From: WLXB01 sp040221475
GTDB taxonomy: Bacteria; Pseudomonadota; Alphaproteobacteria; Rhodospirillales; Rhodospirillaceae
Reading direction: 5' to 3'
Assembly: GCA_040221475.1 (NCBI GenBank)
Contig: JAVKEJ010000053.1
Location: 744,001-808,000 of the forward strand
DNA length: 64,000 nucleotides
Part shown: in pieces, positions 1 through 7,774 of the stretch
Numbering within the stretch: the stretch's first letter is position 1
How the letters are laid out: every line of letters starts with the position of its first letter
Made by a program: the position numbers and the translations under genes
The notes under the pieces: model-generated
The model's input: the letters and a program-made list of their open reading frames with translations, nothing else
What the model was told of the DNA's origin: nothing
Databases searched by the model: none

Positions 1-429
1 ATAAGCACCAATGTCCGTGGCCCACACCACCGCCAAAACCCAGAATACAGTTTCGGCTCCACCTAACTCTCTAACAAAAACAAGGCAAACGGCCGGGATA
101 GCAGCATAAAGCAGTGCAGTCTGCGTGGAGGCAAACCGTACGCGATCTCCACGCTGATCTGTAGCCAGCAAGATGAGCCAGACAACCGCTATGACTGCAA
201 GGGCCAACGGCATATTTCCGGCGGCAAGACCCACGGCACCAATCGTGCTCCATAGCGCCAAAACAGCCCTTGGCGGAAAACCAGCTTTACCGACGATGTG
301 AATAAATTCCCACATCACGGCAGCCGCCATCGCAGCCACAAACAATTGGAAAACCGGAAAGCCATAATATACGGCACCTAATGCGACAGGCGCGAGAACG
401 ACAGATGTGGCAACTCTCGTCCAAAACAT
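1..429 (-). CDS. cdsA: Phosphatidate cytidylyltransferase (CdsA), N-terminal part, cut by window edge
   Basis: This is the first 143 codons of an integral membrane enzyme that makes CDP-diacylglycerol from phosphatidic acid and CTP, the entry point to phospholipid synthesis. My own translation from the ATG at 427-429 begins MFWTRVATSVVLAPVALGAV and shows several hydrophobic helices with few charges. Near the edge it reads VWATDIGAY, which matches the conserved (T/V)D(T/I)GAY segment of CdsA. The start lies 5 bases after the uppS stop, and the uppS-cdsA order is standard. The gene continues beyond base 1, so the C-terminal signature is not visible. The identification is firm because of the motif and the neighbours. 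Confidence 0.88.
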   Translation of the reverse strand, partial: MFWTRVATSVVLAPVALGAVYYGFPVFQLFVAAMAAAVMWEFIHIVGKAGFPPRAVLALWSTIGAVGLAAGNMPLALAVIAVVWLILLATDQRGDRVRFASTQTALLYAAIPAVCLVFVRELGGAETVFWVLAVVWATDIGAY

Positions 430-434
430 ACTAA

Positions 435-1175
435 TTAGCCCGCCACCATTCCGAAACGACGCTCCCGGCGTCTGAATTCTGTAACCGCTTTGTGTAATTC
501 AGCCTCATCGAAATCCGGCCAACGTGTCTGAGTAAAAACGAGTTCTGTATAAGCCAGCTGCCAGAGTAGGAAGTTACTAATACGCTGTTCACCCGAAGTG
601 CGGATTAAGAGATCCGGATCAGGAATATCACGAGTGTACAAGTGGTCTGCAAACATAGCCTCATCAATACGCGATGGATCAATGCGGCCCAGCTTTGCCG
701 CTTCAGCTAGCTGCCTTGCGGCATGCACCAATTCCTGTCGGCTACCGTAGCTTAGCGCAATCGTCAGGATAAGTTTTTCATTTGATGCAGTGCGTCGCTC
801 TGCATCACTGATCATCTCAACAGTATCAGAGGGAAGTCTTGACCGATCTCCAACAACTTTCAGGCGCACCCCATCATCAGCCAACTGGTCGATATTGTTC
901 ACCAAATAAAAGCGCAACAAAGCCATCAGATCACGAATTTCAGAGTCCGGCCTTTGCCAGTTCTCGGCAGAAAATCCGAACAACGTCAAATACCTAATGC
1001 CCATTTCTGCGGCTGCAATGATAGTTTTCTTAACTGCCTGCGCGCCACGTTTATGGCCTGCCTTGCGCGGCAAACCTCGAGCATGTGCCCAACGGCCGTT
1101 GCCGTCCATAATGATGGCAACGTGCTCTGGAACTGGCTCAGAGTCTTCAACGGGTTTGAGAGAAAGGTCTTCCAT
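435..1175 (-). CDS. uppS: Isoprenyl transferase / undecaprenyl diphosphate synthase
   Basis: This cis-prenyltransferase condenses isopentenyl diphosphate onto farnesyl diphosphate to make the C55 lipid carrier for peptidoglycan and other envelope polymers. It is 246 residues long, normal for the family. The catalytic signature IIMDGNGRWA lies near residue 22 and carries the essential Asp. LTLFGFSAENW follows at about residue 65, and the substrate-binding region DLLIRTSGEQRISNFLLWQ lies near residue 190. An upstream TTG at 1178 is possible, but ATG at 1175 overlaps the frr stop as TGATG, a common coupled arrangement, so I chose it. It is part of the rpsB-tsf-pyrH-frr-uppS-cdsA run. Confidence 0.95.
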   Translation of the reverse strand: MEDLSLKPVEDSEPVPEHVAIIMDGNGRWAHARGLPRKAGHKRGAQAVKKTIIAAAEMGIRYLTLFGFSAENWQRPDSEIRDLMALLRFYLVNNIDQLADDGVRLKVVGDRSRLPSDTVEMISDAERRTASNEKLILTIALSYGSRQELVHAARQLAEAAKLGRIDPSRIDEAMFADHLYTRDIPDPDLLIRTSGEQRISNFLLWQLAYTELVFTQTRWPDFDEAELHKAVTEFRRRERRFGMVAG

Positions 1176-1738
1176 CAAACCTGCATGATCTCCTCTTGTT
1201 TCTGGCTCAAGGCATCATCAATCTGCTTCACTAGATCGTCCGTTATTTTTTGGATTTCATCCTGATACTGGCGACTTTCATCCTCAGAAATGTCCCCGTC
1301 TTTTTCCATTTTCTTCAACTGGTCATTGCCATCGCGCCGCACATTACGAATGGCAACTTTGCCGTCTTCAGCATACCTACCCGCAACTTTTTTCAGTTCT
1401 TCACGACGTTCCTCATTGAGCGCTGGAATCGGAACCCGAAGCAACTGACCATCTACGGCCGGGTTTAGCCCAAGGCTAGACTCCCGGATTGCTTTTTCAA
1501 CAGCTTTCACTTGGCCTTTATCCCAGACCTGCACCGTCAACATGCGCGCTTCAGGTGCCGCAATACTCGCAACCTGCGCCAATGGCATCTGACTTCCGTA
1601 GGCATCAACCATAATTGGGTCAAGCAAACTTGTGGTGGCACGACCCGTGCGCAAACCAGCAAACTCCTTTTTAACGACGTCAAACGTCATCTCCATACGG
1701 TGCTTCAAGTCTTTTTTTAGATCGGCGAAGCCAGCCAT
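1175..1738 (-). CDS. frr: Ribosome recycling factor
   Basis: RRF works with EF-G to split the post-termination ribosome. The protein is 187 residues, the usual size. It starts MAGFADLKKDLKHRMEMTFD, and the family core GLRTGRATTSLLDPIMVDAYG lies near residue 28, followed by the conserved ERREELKK and the AIRNVRRDGNDQLKK helix around residues 110-145. The stop codon is shared by one base with the uppS start. The gene follows pyrH by 3 bases, so translation is probably coupled along this operon. Confidence 0.96.
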   Translation of the reverse strand: MAGFADLKKDLKHRMEMTFDVVKKEFAGLRTGRATTSLLDPIMVDAYGSQMPLAQVASIAAPEARMLTVQVWDKGQVKAVEKAIRESSLGLNPAVDGQLLRVPIPALNEERREELKKVAGRYAEDGKVAIRNVRRDGNDQLKKMEKDGDISEDESRQYQDEIQKITDDLVKQIDDALSQKQEEIMQV

Positions 1739-1741
1739 ATC

Positions 1742-2467
1742 TCACTCCTTCTCCGTAATGACAGTAAAGTTCCCCTCGCCCTTCAGGACTTGGGTTACAG
1801 ATGCGTCTCCCTGCATCTTAAAAACAATAATCGGCATCCCATTATCTCTGGCTAGCGCAATCGCTGACGTGTCCATAACCCGCAAACCTTGAGCAAGAAC
1901 CATGTCAAAAGTCAGGCGATCATAGCGCGTTGCACTTGGGTCTGTTTTTGGATCAGCAGAATAGACGCCATCGACCTGCGTTGCCTTGAGCAAAGCATCG
2001 CAGTGCATCTCGGCTGCACGTAAAGCTGCGGCAGAATCCGTTGTAAAATAAGGATTTCCAGTGCCAGCGGCGAATATGACCACACGCCCTTTTTCGAGGT
2101 GACGTTCAGCCCGCCGCCGAATGTAGCGTTCGCAGACTTCGTTCATTTCTATTGCAGATTGAACCCGGGTCTCGACTCCGACGCTTTCTAACGCGTTTTG
2201 CACAGCCAGCGCATTAATGACTGTGGCCAACATACCCATGTAATCAGCTGAGGTGCGATCCATGCCTTCTGCAGCTACGGACACGCCTCTGAAGATGTTG
2301 CCGCCCCCAATGACCAAGCAAACCTCATGGCCCATCTCGGCCACAGATTTGATGTCCTTCGCAATGGCCAAGACCGTAGCCTTGTGAAGCCCGTAGGATT
2401 CTGGCCCCATGAGGCCTTCACCGGAGACCTTGACCATTATCCGCTTATATTTCGGCACCTTGGTCAT
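1742..2467 (-). CDS. pyrH: UMP kinase
   Basis: PyrH phosphorylates UMP to UDP in the cytoplasm and is the hexameric, allosteric bacterial type of the amino-acid-kinase family. The 241-residue product carries KRIMVKVSGEGLMG near the N terminus (phosphate-binding loop), VIGGGNIFRGV near residue 55 and FAAGTGNPYFTTDSAAALRA around residue 130, all family hallmarks. An in-frame ATG lies 30 bases upstream at 2497. I prefer the ATG at 2467 because a GGAGG lies about 11 bases before it and MTKVPKYKR is the usual N terminus. It sits 225 bases after tsf, separated from it by a terminator-like hairpin. Confidence 0.95.
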   Translation of the reverse strand: MTKVPKYKRIMVKVSGEGLMGPESYGLHKATVLAIAKDIKSVAEMGHEVCLVIGGGNIFRGVSVAAEGMDRTSADYMGMLATVINALAVQNALESVGVETRVQSAIEMNEVCERYIRRRAERHLEKGRVVIFAAGTGNPYFTTDSAAALRAAEMHCDALLKATQVDGVYSADPKTDPSATRYDRLTFDMVLAQGLRVMDTSAIALARDNGMPIIVFKMQGDASVTQVLKGEGNFTVITEKE

Positions 2468-2632
2468 GATCCGCAAAACCTCCAACTGGCCAAACATTCT
2501 CGACTTGGCGACTCATGCACTGCCAGCCCGGGTTAACTTGCAAAAAAGGGACGGTCTACGTCCCTTTCAACTTCATTCCCGCCTCACTGGCGATCTCGGT
2601 CGTTACGCCGCAGATAATACACACTTCAAATC

Positions 2633-2672
2633 AAAAACGCCCGCTTCTTTTGAGGAGAAACGGGCGCTTTTT
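2633..2672 (-). terminator. Rho-independent terminator or attenuator after tsf
   Basis: Read on the minus strand, the stem CGCCCG/CGGGCG is extended by AAAAA/TTTTT arms (with one bulged G) and closes a 17-base loop. The U-tract follows the stem. It lies about 20 bases past the tsf stop, so rpsB-tsf transcripts would partly end here before pyrH. Confidence 0.7.
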
Positions 2673-2691
2673 AGAGTTTTAAGTTGCCGCC

Positions 2692-3621
2692 TTAACGGCC
2701 AACGGCTTGAGCAACTTCAGAGGCGAAGTCTTTTTCTTCGCGCTCAATACCTTCCCCGAGGTTAAATTTCACAAAGCCGGTCAATTTAATCGGTGAGCCG
2801 ATGTCTTTAGCTGCATCTTCAACCACTTTGCTAACCTTCGCCTTGTCTTCAGAAATCACATAAATCTGCTCGAGTAATACGACTTCCTCATAGAATTTGC
2901 GCATTCTGCCATCAACCATCTTAGCAATGACATCGTCTGGACGACCCGATTCCTTGGCTTGATCAGTCAGCACTTCGCGCTCACGTTGCATGGTCTCAGC
3001 ATCAACTTCATCGGTCGTCAAAAACCGTGGGCTAGCAGCCGCTATGTGCATAGCCAGCTGTTTACCTAATGCACTCAGTTTCTCGGTATCACCCTCTGAT
3101 TCCAATCCAACCAATACACCAATCTTACCAAGACCAGGCTTGACTGCTGCGTGGACGTAAGCCGCAACAACACCTTTATCCACAGATAATGCAGCAGACC
3201 GGCGCAATTTCATATTTTCGCCAATTGTCGCGATCAAATGGGTGACCTGCTCTTCAACATTACGGCCTTCACCAGGCATATCTGTTGTCTTCAGCTTTTC
3301 CATGTCGCCATCAACCTGAAGCGTAAGCTGAGTAGCAGCCTCAACAAATCCTTGGAAGCTATCGTTGCGACCGACAAAATCAGTTTCAGCATTAACTTCC
3401 AGCATAGCCCCTTTAGCACCATCAACGGCCACACCAATCAGACCGTCAGCGGCCACACGGCCAGATTTCTTGGCGGCGGCAGATAAACCCTTCTTACGCA
3501 GCCAATCAACCGCGCCTTCAAGATCGCCATCGGTTTCTGCAAGAGCTTTCTTGCAGTCCATCATACCAGCGCCGGTTTTTTCTCTCAGCTCTTTAACCAG
3601 AGCCGCTGTGATTTGTGCCAT
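2692..3621 (-). CDS. tsf: Elongation factor Ts
   Basis: EF-Ts exchanges GDP for GTP on EF-Tu. The protein is 309 residues, the usual long form. The N-terminal UBA-like domain is clear (ITAALVKELREKTGAGMMDC, then KKAL), followed by the TDFVGRNDSFQ segment near residue 80 that contacts the EF-Tu nucleotide site. The C-terminal domain ends with FVKFNLGEGIER near residue 285. It follows rpsB with a 116-base gap containing a small hairpin, so the pair is probably cotranscribed. Confidence 0.96.
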   Translation of the reverse strand: MAQITAALVKELREKTGAGMMDCKKALAETDGDLEGAVDWLRKKGLSAAAKKSGRVAADGLIGVAVDGAKGAMLEVNAETDFVGRNDSFQGFVEAATQLTLQVDGDMEKLKTTDMPGEGRNVEEQVTHLIATIGENMKLRRSAALSVDKGVVAAYVHAAVKPGLGKIGVLVGLESEGDTEKLSALGKQLAMHIAAASPRFLTTDEVDAETMQREREVLTDQAKESGRPDDVIAKMVDGRMRKFYEEVVLLEQIYVISEDKAKVSKVVEDAAKDIGSPIKLTGFVKFNLGEGIEREEKDFASEVAQAVGR

Positions 3622-3672
3622 TCGTCTTCGTCCTTATTTGTCAGTCCTTACGAGCAGCCAAATTAAGAATTG

Positions 3673-3690
3673 TCAGCTATGCTTAGCTGA
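3673..3690 (-). other. Small hairpin between rpsB and tsf
   Basis: A perfect 7-base inverted repeat (TCAGCTA/TAGCTGA) flanks a TGCT loop in the rpsB-tsf gap. No U-tract follows, so it is more likely an RNA processing or stability element than a terminator. Its role is not known. Confidence 0.35.
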
Positions 3691-3737
3691 GGCATCCCTC
3701 AAATTGGTCGGCCTACTCGTATTATTTTCTGTCAGCT

Positions 3738-4745
3738 TTAGTCTTTTTTCTTGGCCGCAGCTTTCTTTGCTGTTGTCTTTTTTGCCGTGGTTTTCTTGGT
3801 TGTTGTTTTCTTAGCTGCAGGGGCCTTTTTAGCCGTTGTAGCCTTCTTTACTGTGGCCTTTTTCTTTACCGCTGTCTTTTTAGCAGCAGGTTTCTTTTCT
3901 GAGTCTGTAGCTGGCTCAGCCGCCTTCTGTGCTGCAGGCGCTATTTCTTTAGCGGCAGGCGCAGCATCGTCAGATTCATCTTCTTCAACCGCAGAGAGGT
4001 CCTCCACAGGAGCTTCATCCTGCGCCCCAACATCAACGCCAGCGGCTTTCATCTCGTCTTGGATGCCCTCCAAGGCCGAGTTTGCCATCAATTCAAGGTA
4101 CAATTTGATCGCCCGAATGGCATCGTCGTTCCCTGGAATTGGATACGTAATATTTTTGGGATCAGAATTACTGTCCAAAATCGCTGCCACAGGAATATTC
4201 AGGTTATTGGCTTCCGAAACAGCGATATCTTCTTTGTTTGTATCAATAATGAAGATCAAGTCAGGAACATTGCCCATGTCTTTGATCCCGCCAAGGGCCA
4301 GATCAAGTTTATCTTTCTCTCTCTGAAGATTCAGCGCTTCTTTCTTGGTCAAACCAACCAAACCTTCTGGGCTAGCAAAACGGACTTCAAGGTCTTTCAA
4401 GCGTTTGATCGACTTAGAAATCGTCTTCCAGTTGGTCAACATTCCGCCAAGCCAGCGATGGTTGACATAGTACTGGCCGCAGCGCTCTGCGTATTCCTTA
4501 ACCAGATCATGCGCCTGGCGCTTGGTGCCTACGAATAGGACACGTCCGCCTCCGGCAACCACATCGTGAACCGCCTGCATGGCGCGATGCAACAGCGGCA
4601 CGGTCTGTTGAAGGTCGATAATATGAACACCGTCGCGCACACCATAAAGGTATGAATCCATCTTCGGATTCCAGCGACGGGTATTGTGGCCAAAGTGGCA
4701 ACCAGCTTCAATGAGCTGGCGCATGCTGAACGTGGGCAGCGTCAT
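3738..4745 (-). CDS. rpsB: 30S ribosomal protein S2 with long Lys/Ala-rich tail
   Basis: S2 binds the platform side of the small subunit and is needed for S1 attachment. Residues 1 to about 235 are canonical: LIEAGCHFGHNTRRWNPKM at the start, FVGTKRQAHDLV near residue 65, HRWLGGMLTNWKT near residue 90, and DSNSDP near residue 190. From about residue 250 the chain becomes acidic and then ends in some 60 residues of AAKK/TTKK-type repeats, resembling the tail of histone H1. At 335 residues it is much longer than the 240-260 typical of S2. ATG at 4745 is chosen because GGAGA lies 7 bases upstream; the longer reading lacks family residues. Confidence 0.95.
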   Translation of the reverse strand: MTLPTFSMRQLIEAGCHFGHNTRRWNPKMDSYLYGVRDGVHIIDLQQTVPLLHRAMQAVHDVVAGGGRVLFVGTKRQAHDLVKEYAERCGQYYVNHRWLGGMLTNWKTISKSIKRLKDLEVRFASPEGLVGLTKKEALNLQREKDKLDLALGGIKDMGNVPDLIFIIDTNKEDIAVSEANNLNIPVAAILDSNSDPKNITYPIPGNDDAIRAIKLYLELMANSALEGIQDEMKAAGVDVGAQDEAPVEDLSAVEEDESDDAAPAAKEIAPAAQKAAEPATDSEKKPAAKKTAVKKKATVKKATTAKKAPAAKKTTTKKTTAKKTTAKKAAAKKKD

Positions 4746-4775
4746 AAGTCTTTCTCCGGTTAAGCCTCCGCAGGG

Positions 4776-4803
4776 GGTGACCAAGACACATGCCTTGGAC
4801 CGG
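4776..4803 (-). promoter_or_regulatory. Leader hairpin upstream of rpsB
   Basis: In the mRNA leader, CCAAG pairs with CTTGG around an 8-base loop, and the stem is extended by GGT/ACC across a small bulge. It sits about 30 bases before the rpsB start. Autoregulation of rpsB through its leader is known in other bacteria, but I see no sequence match that proves it here. Confidence 0.3.
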
Positions 4804-4857
4804 ACCGAACACTCAGAACACCCGAGCGCCGCATCCCTGCGTGTGGAATGACGCGGT

Positions 4858-4885
4858 TTCTAAGGAGAATGTGGCGGAATAGCAA
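4858..4885 (-). promoter_or_regulatory. Candidate sigma-70 promoter for rpsB-tsf
   Basis: On the minus strand, TTGCTA and TTAGAA hexamers are separated by 16 bases within the 204-base gap between rpsB and the upstream gene. The match is only moderate, but this is the longest non-coding stretch ahead of the translation operon. Confidence 0.35.
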
Positions 4886-4949
4886 GATCTTTCCACCTGA
4901 AATCCCCAAAACAGTGAAGAGAGAACCTTGGAAGTGCAGATTACCTGAC

Positions 4950-5483
4950 TTAAGGCGCTGCTTCAGCGTTCGTTAAAATCTCACGGACCCTGGGCTCTAA
5001 TCCGGTCAAACCGGCCTTGCGCCCCACATCCAGAGACTCTTCGAGGGGTTTTCCATCAATCAAATGAGCGCCGATGGCATATAGCGCGCCCACTCTATTG
5101 CCGCTGCCGCAGTGCATATAAACGGGCGCTGCCGTCTGGTTCAGAATGGCGCGCAGTTGCGTCGCGGTCTGAAGGTCCAGGTTGTCCATACCGACAGGCA
5201 AGTTAACGTATGACAATCCCAGGCTTTCAGACTCAGCAGCCTCATCAAACCCAAGATCCTCGTCTTCTCTGCGAAGATTAATAACCGTACCGATGCCCAT
5301 CGACTTCAGAAGAGCTAAATCTGCCGCTGTTGGTTGGCCGCCGCTGATCACTGAAGACGTCACCAATTGCGGGTTTTGTGCGTCTAAACCGGCCAAGTCC
5401 CTCTGAGACACGGTCGAGTCCGTTGCACAGGCTGCTAGTCCTGTGAAAACAACACTCATTAAGAGTCTGGCATAAGGTTGCAT
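4950..5483 (-). CDS. Secreted lipoprotein, dual-specificity/BLH-like phosphatase fold
   Basis: The 177-residue protein starts with a hydrophobic signal ending in a lipobox-like LAAC (Cys at residue 19), so it is probably a periplasmic lipoprotein. The rest matches the small tyrosine/dual-specificity phosphatase family that includes beta-lactamase-hydrolase-like proteins: an early SGGQPTAADLALLKSMG, then VINLRRE, then a P-loop HCGSGNRVGALYAI near residue 123 with the HC(X5)R catalytic pattern intact. The substrate cannot be told from sequence. It lies 10 bases after glsA on the same strand and is the last gene of the 4.95-7.7 kb islet. Confidence 0.75.
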   Translation of the reverse strand: MQPYARLLMSVVFTGLAACATDSTVSQRDLAGLDAQNPQLVTSSVISGGQPTAADLALLKSMGIGTVINLRREDEDLGFDEAAESESLGLSYVNLPVGMDNLDLQTATQLRAILNQTAAPVYMHCGSGNRVGALYAIGAHLIDGKPLEESLDVGRKAGLTGLEPRVREILTNAEAAP

Positions 5484-5493
5484 ATCAAGGCTC

Positions 5494-6435
5494 CTAAAAT
5501 ACGGATAGTTTCGTTTTTGTCGTAAATAATTCTAGCGCCTTCGTTCCCACCAAAGAGTTTCCAGCAGAGTCCAATTCCGGCGACCACACACAAAGCGACA
5601 TCACGCCAGGTATTACACCTGCGATTCCGCCGCCGACACCACTCTTGCAGGGTATGCCAACGCGATACGCAAAGTTTCCCGCACTGTCATACACACCGCT
5701 GGTCATCATCAATGAGTTGATCCGCTTGGCGCGACGCAGCGGCATCACCCGCTCTTTTGTGCCCGGAACCATACCCTGGTTGGCGAGGGGCCTGAATGCC
5801 CGCGCCACGTCAAGACAAGACATACTCAGTGAGCATTGATGAAAATAAAGGTCCAATACCGACTCAACATCTGACTTGAGATTACCATGGGTTTTCAAAA
5901 AATAGGCAATCGCCCGATTCCGGTCGCCCGTCAGGTTTTCAGACTCAGCAACCTCTGTATCGAAGGTAATGCGCTTATTGCCTGACAAAACCCTTGCCCA
6001 GTTTCGTAGACTATTTTTGGGGTCAGACATGCGTGACGTCACAACATCCGTCACCACCAATGCGCCAGCATTAATAAACGGATTTCGCGGTATTCCATTT
6101 TCCCGCTCGAGCTGAACCAAGGAATTGAACGGGTTACCTGACGGCTCCCGCCCGACGCGTTTCCACAACCCGGCACCCAACTCTTCAAGCGCCATCGCCA
6201 GCGTCAGAACTTTTGAAATACTCTGAATAGAAAAAGATTCATCTGAATCACCAACGTTATACTCGTGGCCGTCTAAGGTGCACACCGACATGGCAAACTT
6301 GCGCCGCGGCACCCGTTTAAGCGCCGGGATGTAAGAAGCGACCTTGCCCTTACCAAAGTCCTTGGTGGCCTCCTGCGAGACACGTTCAAGCACATCCTGA
6401 ATATTCAAATCTTGCAGCACGTTAGACTGCATCAT
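5494..6435 (-). CDS. glsA: Glutaminase (serine-dependent beta-lactamase fold)
   Basis: Glutaminase hydrolyses L-glutamine to glutamate and ammonia in the cytoplasm. The 313-residue length fits the family. Catalytic SxxK is seen as SIQSISKVLTLAMALE near residue 70, followed by NPFNSLVQLE, NPFINAGALVVTDV and the C-terminal GIPCKSGVGGGIAGVIPG. Two ATGs in tandem (6435 and 6432) begin MMQSNVLQDL; longer readings would run into the preceding gene. It sits 10 bases after the small secreted protein gene and 10 bases before the phosphatase-like gene, so these form one transcription unit. Confidence 0.92.
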   Translation of the reverse strand: MMQSNVLQDLNIQDVLERVSQEATKDFGKGKVASYIPALKRVPRRKFAMSVCTLDGHEYNVGDSDESFSIQSISKVLTLAMALEELGAGLWKRVGREPSGNPFNSLVQLERENGIPRNPFINAGALVVTDVVTSRMSDPKNSLRNWARVLSGNKRITFDTEVAESENLTGDRNRAIAYFLKTHGNLKSDVESVLDLYFHQCSLSMSCLDVARAFRPLANQGMVPGTKERVMPLRRAKRINSLMMTSGVYDSAGNFAYRVGIPCKSGVGGGIAGVIPGVMSLCVWSPELDSAGNSLVGTKALELFTTKTKLSVF

Positions 6436-6445
6436 CGCGCGTACT

Positions 6446-6790
6446 CTACCTCGCCCACATCGGCGCATTGGGACACTGGCTGCCGACAGCAGAAACCAGC
6501 AAAGAGGGCGTGCGATAACTCAACTTGTAACGGTTACGTTGAATATAGTCCGATAATGCCTGCTCAAACTGCACACCGGTCCAACTGCCCGCGCACTGAA
6601 ACAACCACTTCAGCGAATTCGTTCCGGATAAATCATCTGTGTACTTCATCGCCTCAACCATCCCCATGACATGGAGCGAACGATTGGCGGCATCAAGTTG
6701 TAAGTACTCTCTGCCAGACAAGGCCGCTGCAGGCTGTATATTGAGCATTGAAGCCAGAACACCGGCACATAACAGACCATACCTAAACAT
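6446..6790 (-). CDS. Small secreted protein, Rap1a/Tai-like
   Basis: This 114-residue protein has a clear signal peptide (residues 1-23, ending AAALS). The mature part keeps two cysteines, in LFQCAGSWTG and VGSQCPNAP. The pattern of a C-x-P/G-x-T-G-x-Q-like segment, a helix DYIQRNRY and a second late Cys resembles the Rap1a/Tai family, whose founding members neutralise type VI amidase effectors. No effector or T6SS gene is nearby, and many housekeeping-genome members have no known role. I infer only a periplasmic, disulfide-bonded small protein. It follows the hydrolase gene by 3 bases. Confidence 0.6.
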   Translation of the reverse strand: MFRYGLLCAGVLASMLNIQPAAALSGREYLQLDAANRSLHVMGMVEAMKYTDDLSGTNSLKWLFQCAGSWTGVQFEQALSDYIQRNRYKLSYRTPSLLVSAVGSQCPNAPMWAR

Positions 6791-6793
6791 GCA

Positions 6794-7723
6794 CTACATT
6801 CCTTTTAGGAAACCAGTAACGGCATCAGCCCATTCCTCTGGCATTTGATCGACCACATCCACACCACCGCCCTCGAGCGCAATATAGTCCAGGTCTGGAC
6901 GCATTTCTTTGGCCCATTTTGCATTCTCGTAAATCTGGTCGCCTGTATTGGTCAGCAGCAATGTGCGATGGGTGATCTGAGGCAAGGCTTCGTTGTGATT
7001 ATATTGAAACGCGGCATGATGCCCGTACCAGAACGGCCCGAGGCCGATAAATTTCTCAGCCGTATAGCGCGTGATCAACTTAGGATCTACGCCTTCGCCA
7101 TACATGCGATAACGAGTCAAAAAGCTGTTTTGAACATGTGTGCCATCATCTTCATACACGAAGTCCTGCTCACGCTCTTTATTCCCTTTGAGGAACTTGG
7201 CGCGTTCTTCGTCAGTCATGGGGAACGGACCGTTGATCACAAGGTTATTGATACGGTCCGGAAACTGTAAGGCCACCGACGTTGCGATCATCGCGCCGGT
7301 GTGATGACCCAGCAGATCAACTTTTTCCAATCCCAGATGATCAAGAACAGCTGGAATGGCCGTCGCATAATCATCAACAGTAGGTACAAAATCAGGCGTG
7401 TCAGATTGACCAAACCCTGGCGTATCGATTGAGATCGATCGAATGCCACGCGCAGCCAGCGGTCCGTAAGCGTTATCAAACTGCCGTAAAGACATGGGGG
7501 CCTGATGTAACAAGATTAAAGGCAAGCCGACCGGATTGGCCGGTGAAACATCCTGATAATGCACCTGGCCAAAGGGGCCGTTCGCATAACCGCGGGTCAC
7601 TGAAAGAGTATTTGAGTCAGCGGCGCGCACTGATGAAACAGGCAACGCCGAAGTCAACGCTGCTCCGGTTGCAACAACCGCCATTAGTGTTCGGCGAGAT
7701 AAACCAGCCTTATCTATGGACAT
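6794..7723 (-). CDS. Tat-exported alpha/beta hydrolase with altered nucleophile elbow
   Basis: The 309-residue protein begins with a twin-arginine signal (LSRRTLMAVVATG, then a hydrophobic stretch ending SSVRA), so it is probably exported folded. The alpha/beta-hydrolase core is visible: LILLHQAP (oxyanion region), SIDTPGFGQSD, and the elbow LLGHHTGAMIA at residues 137-147. The usual G-x-S-x-G is here G-H-H-T-G, so the nucleophile position (141) is His rather than Ser, Cys or Asp. ATG at 7723 has GAGGAGGG upstream and sets the Tat signal close to the N terminus. The substrate is unknown, and it may be inactive as an esterase. Confidence 0.82.
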   Translation of the reverse strand: MSIDKAGLSRRTLMAVVATGAALTSALPVSSVRAADSNTLSVTRGYANGPFGQVHYQDVSPANPVGLPLILLHQAPMSLRQFDNAYGPLAARGIRSISIDTPGFGQSDTPDFVPTVDDYATAIPAVLDHLGLEKVDLLGHHTGAMIATSVALQFPDRINNLVINGPFPMTDEERAKFLKGNKEREQDFVYEDDGTHVQNSFLTRYRMYGEGVDPKLITRYTAEKFIGLGPFWYGHHAAFQYNHNEALPQITHRTLLLTNTGDQIYENAKWAKEMRPDLDYIALEGGGVDVVDQMPEEWADAVTGFLKGM

Positions 7724-7774
7724 CAAGCCCTCCTCTAAATGTGACAATCCTTAGCACTATAATAGTCCAAAGAA

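Noticed and set aside
3751..4326. Plus-strand open frame of 191 codons opposite rpsB
   Set aside because: Its Phe/Val/Ala-rich sequence is only the complement of the Lys/Ala-rich S2 tail; no start site or family match.
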